DNA of 6,709 bases from Phycisphaerales bacterium (GTDB taxonomy: Bacteria > Planctomycetota > Phycisphaerae > Phycisphaerales > UBA1924), in the NCBI GenBank assembly GCA_029260335.1, contig JAJDDL010000451.1, positions 1 to 6,709 on the forward strand, written 5' to 3'. Below the pieces are notes generated by a model. The model was not told the DNA's origin. It saw nothing but the letters and a program-made list of their open reading frames with translations, and ran no database searches. This document shows, piece after piece, positions 5,201-6,709 of this stretch (positions are counted from its first letter, which is position 1; each line of letters starts with the position of its first letter). The translations under genes and the position numbers were made by a program.

Positions 5201-5796
5201 GCAAGGACCAAGAGAACCCGTTTGTTTCAAGGGGCGGGCTCAAGCTTGCGCACGCGATGGACGTGTTTGAGCTTGATGTCAAGGGGATGGCGTGCGCGGA
5301 TTTGGGTTGTTCGACCGGCGGATTCACGGACTGTCTGTTGCAGCGGGGGGCTGCGCGGGTGCACGCGGTCGATACCGCCTACGGCGAGCTGGCGTGGAAG
5401 CTCCGCCAAGATGATCGCGTCGTCGTGCACGAGCGGAGTAACGCGTTGCATTTGGAGCCCACGGAGGCTGTTGATCTTGTGGTGATCGATCTGGGCTGGA
5501 CACGACAGACCAAGGCGATCCCGGCGGGGTTGCGTTGGCTCGGCGGTTCGGGGCAGATCGTGAGCTTGATCAAGCCGCATTATGAGATCGAGCGGGCGAG
5601 GTTTGATGAGTTGGCGGTGGGGGGCGTGTTGCCGGATGACGAGGCCGAGCGGATTACACAACAGGTTGTTGTAGCAATACCAGACTTAGGGTTGCATGTG
5701 AGCGGGCTGGTGCAATCCCCGATCCGTGGTGGGAAGGGCGGCAAGGGGAATCTGGAATGGCTTGTGGAGCTTGCGCTCGCACCGGGAGAGCGTTGA
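5197..5796 (+). CDS. TlyA-like (FtsJ/RrmJ-fold) rRNA 2'-O-methyltransferase lacking the S4 domain
   Basis: This 199-residue SAM-dependent methyltransferase begins at the point where the catalytic half of TlyA begins. 'FVSRGGLKL' (9-17) is the TlyA/RrmJ entry motif, ADLGCSTGGFTDCLLQRGA (34-52) the SAM-binding loop, 'VDTAYGELAWKLRQD' (58-72) motif II, VVIDLG (95-100) motif IV, LIKPHYE (124-130) motif VI, and 'GGKGNLEWL' (181-189) motif VIII. Lys16, Asp98, Lys126 and Glu187 fit the K-D-K-E tetrad of RrmJ-fold 2'-O-methyltransferases. TlyA normally has an N-terminal S4 RNA-binding domain of about 60 residues; none is encoded here, and the upstream frame is occupied by lpxI. The ATG at 5197 overlaps the lpxI stop by 4 nt (ATGA), implying coupled translation. 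A longer frame from 5089 would lie inside lpxI and adds no family sequence. The RNA target is unknown; older 'hemolysin' labels for TlyA should not be carried over. Confidence 0.88.
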   Translation: MSKDQENPFVSRGGLKLAHAMDVFELDVKGMACADLGCSTGGFTDCLLQRGAARVHAVDTAYGELAWKLRQDDRVVVHERSNALHLEPTEAVDLVVIDLGWTRQTKAIPAGLRWLGGSGQIVSLIKPHYEIERARFDELAVGGVLPDDEAERITQQVVVAIPDLGLHVSGLVQSPIRGGKGGKGNLEWLVELALAPGER

Positions 5797-5810
5797 GTCT
5801 TGCGCCCGCG

Positions 5811-5905
5811 TGGTAGCACCGGCTTCCAGCCGGTCGCCGATCAAGCTCGTTCCTGAGCTACTCCATGACAGGCCCGCCGCGACCGGCTGGAAGCCGGTGC
5901 TACCA
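5811..5905. repeat. perfect 27-bp inverted repeat with 41-nt loop, intergenic
   Basis: The arm at 5811-5837 (beginning TGGTAGCACCGGCTTCCAGC) is the exact reverse complement of 5879-5905; the loop is 5838-5878. Each arm itself holds a small palindrome, ACCGGCT-TCC-AGCCGGT. The element sits between two convergent genes, so it could act as a bidirectional terminator or RNA-stabilising hairpin, though no T-run follows. The motif 'CACCGGCTTCCAGCCGG' is one I associate with dispersed repeats in planctomycete and related genomes; that association is memory, not a search. Confidence 0.85.
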
Positions 5906-5938
5906 ATCGCCTTCGGCGATGCGGGCGGGACACCCGCC
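5906..5938. repeat. two adjacent short GC-rich hairpins following the inverted repeat
   Basis: ATCGCC-TTC-GGCGAT occupies 5906-5920 (6-bp stem, 3-nt loop). GGCGGG-ACA-CCCGCC occupies 5924-5938 (6-bp stem, 3-nt loop). Both lie directly next to the right arm of the 27-bp inverted repeat. Together they make the whole spacer a run of hairpins, possibly a composite repeat or a transcription-stop region. No poly-T tract accompanies them. Confidence 0.6.
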
Positions 5939-6003
5939 ACCCCAGGTATGGTCAGTCCGTGACGCTTGGTAGAACAGTCAAACGGGGCGTTGCCGCAAAT
6001 GAA

Positions 6004-6709
6004 CTAGATAGCTTCGAGCCTCGCGCCGTCGACCGCGATGCTCTGCCCAGAGATATAGCTCGCCGCTGGCGACGCGAGGAACGCGACCGCGTTGGCAACC
6101 TCCTCGGCGTCGGCAAACCTGCCCATGGGCACGCTCGCTTGCATCTCATTGGAAATCACATCCTCGGCAACCTCACGCGCCTTCGCCCGCGTCCGGATCA
6201 GATTCTGCAACCGCGTCGTCTCGGTGAAGCCCGGCAGGACGTTGTTGACCGTTATCTGGTGCGGCGCGAGCTCGCGGCTGAGGGTCTTGGCCCAGCTCGC
6301 GACCGCGCCGCGGACTGTGTTGGAGACGCCCAGGCCCGCGATCGGCTGGCGGACGCTCGTGGAGATGATGTTGACGATGCGGCCATACCCGCCGCCGATC
6401 ATCCTTGGCACGACCGCCATCGCGAGCGCCTGATTACAAAGCAGATGCATGCGGAAGGCCCGGGCGTACTGCTCGGGCTCGGCGTCGATCGCCTTGCCTC
6501 CGGGGGGGCCCCCGGTGTTGTTGATCAGCACCTGGTAGACGCGTCCATCTTCGAGCGAGCCCTTGACCGCGTGCTCGACGCCGTCGGGATCATCGAAGTC
6601 GCCCACGAGCCAGTCGTGCTGCTGCTGCGGATCCTCGTTGGGCAGCAGGCTGCAAGTGTCTTTGAGCTTGGTTTCATCGCGGGCGAGGAGGGTGACCGAC
6701 GCGCCCAGG
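6004..6709 (-). CDS. short-chain dehydrogenase/reductase-fold protein with degenerate catalytic site, 5' truncated
   Basis: The frame runs off the right edge; upstream of the GTG codon at 6606 it continues with 'LGASVTLLARDETKL', an SDR beta2-alpha region, so the true start lies outside. Visible SDR features are INNTGGP (variant NNAG, codons near 6523), RIVNIISTS (6381-6355 area), 'ITVNNVLPGFTETTR' (6252-6208 area), and the C-terminal 'VAFLASPAASYISGQSIAVDG'. Aligned to FabG, the catalytic Ser is kept, but Tyr and Lys of YxxxK are Ser (6324-6322) and Arg (6312-6310), and the tetrad Asn is His. This matches the known BKR-like SDR subgroup (cd05344 type) that lacks a perfect active site. A reductase activity should not be assumed. 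The TAG stop is at 6006-6004. It converges on the TlyA-like gene across the hairpin-rich spacer. Confidence 0.85.
   Translation of the reverse strand, partial: LGASVTLLARDETKLKDTCSLLPNEDPQQQHDWLVGDFDDPDGVEHAVKGSLEDGRVYQVLINNTGGPPGGKAIDAEPEQYARAFRMHLLCNQALAMAVVPRMIGGGYGRIVNIISTSVRQPIAGLGVSNTVRGAVASWAKTLSRELAPHQITVNNVLPGFTETTRLQNLIRTRAKAREVAEDVISNEMQASVPMGRFADAEEVANAVAFLASPAASYISGQSIAVDGARLEAI

Larger units (their letters stand above)
5797..6003. other. convergent intergenic spacer dominated by repeats
   Basis: This is the only sizeable non-coding stretch. It holds the 27-bp inverted repeat and two short hairpins at 5811-5938. The remainder, 5939-6003, shows no gene, T-rich terminator or other structure I can support. 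Small open frames here (for example reading 'TGWKPV') are by-products of the repeat. Confidence 0.7.

Noticed and set aside
5797..6003. CRISPR or tRNA-like structure in the hairpin-rich spacer
   Set aside because: There are only two arms in inverted, not direct, orientation; no spacers, no CCA end, no cloverleaf. It is better read as an inverted repeat.

Overview
The window reads as a compact, GC-rich (roughly 60-65% by eye) chromosomal segment of a Gram-negative-type bacterium. Planctomycetota, perhaps Phycisphaerae-like, is my best guess. The guess rests on four things: a ThiD2-ThiE fusion, an LpxI-type lipid A enzyme, an S4-less TlyA-like methyltransferase overlapping lpxI, and an intergenic inverted repeat of a type I associate with planctomycete genomes. 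The taxonomy is inference; the sequence contains no rRNA or other decisive marker.

Layout from left to right: (1) the last 50 codons of a + strand gene, probably HemW-like, converging on and overlapping rluD. (2) A two-gene minus-strand unit, a degenerate 6-phosphogluconolactonase-fold protein followed by an RluA/RluD-family pseudouridine synthase, joined by a TGATG stop/start overlap. (3) A divergent + strand pair: ThiD2-ThiE thiamine synthesis, then, after an 8-nt gap, a Cu/Zn-type efflux permease (SO_0444/DUF318 type) with a cytoplasmic run of five Cys-Cys pairs. (4) A small minus-strand zinc-ribbon-like protein lying tail-to-tail with, and 146 nt inside, the 3' end of the permease frame. 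(5) A + strand pair, lpxI and a TlyA-like rRNA 2'-O-methyltransferase, overlapping by ATGA. (6) A roughly 200-nt intergenic spacer holding a perfect 27-bp inverted repeat and two further GC hairpins. (7) A 5'-truncated minus-strand short-chain dehydrogenase whose catalytic Tyr and Lys are replaced.

Most genes are housekeeping: ribosomal RNA modification (rluD, tlyA-like), thiamine (thiE), lipid A (lpxI) and metal export. They do not form one pathway. No phage, transposase, CRISPR or defence genes are visible, and I do not see a new multi-gene system. The points most worth a second look are two enzyme-fold proteins that have lost catalytic residues (Pgl-like and SDR), the long antisense overlap between the permease tail and the small Cys protein, and the inverted repeat.
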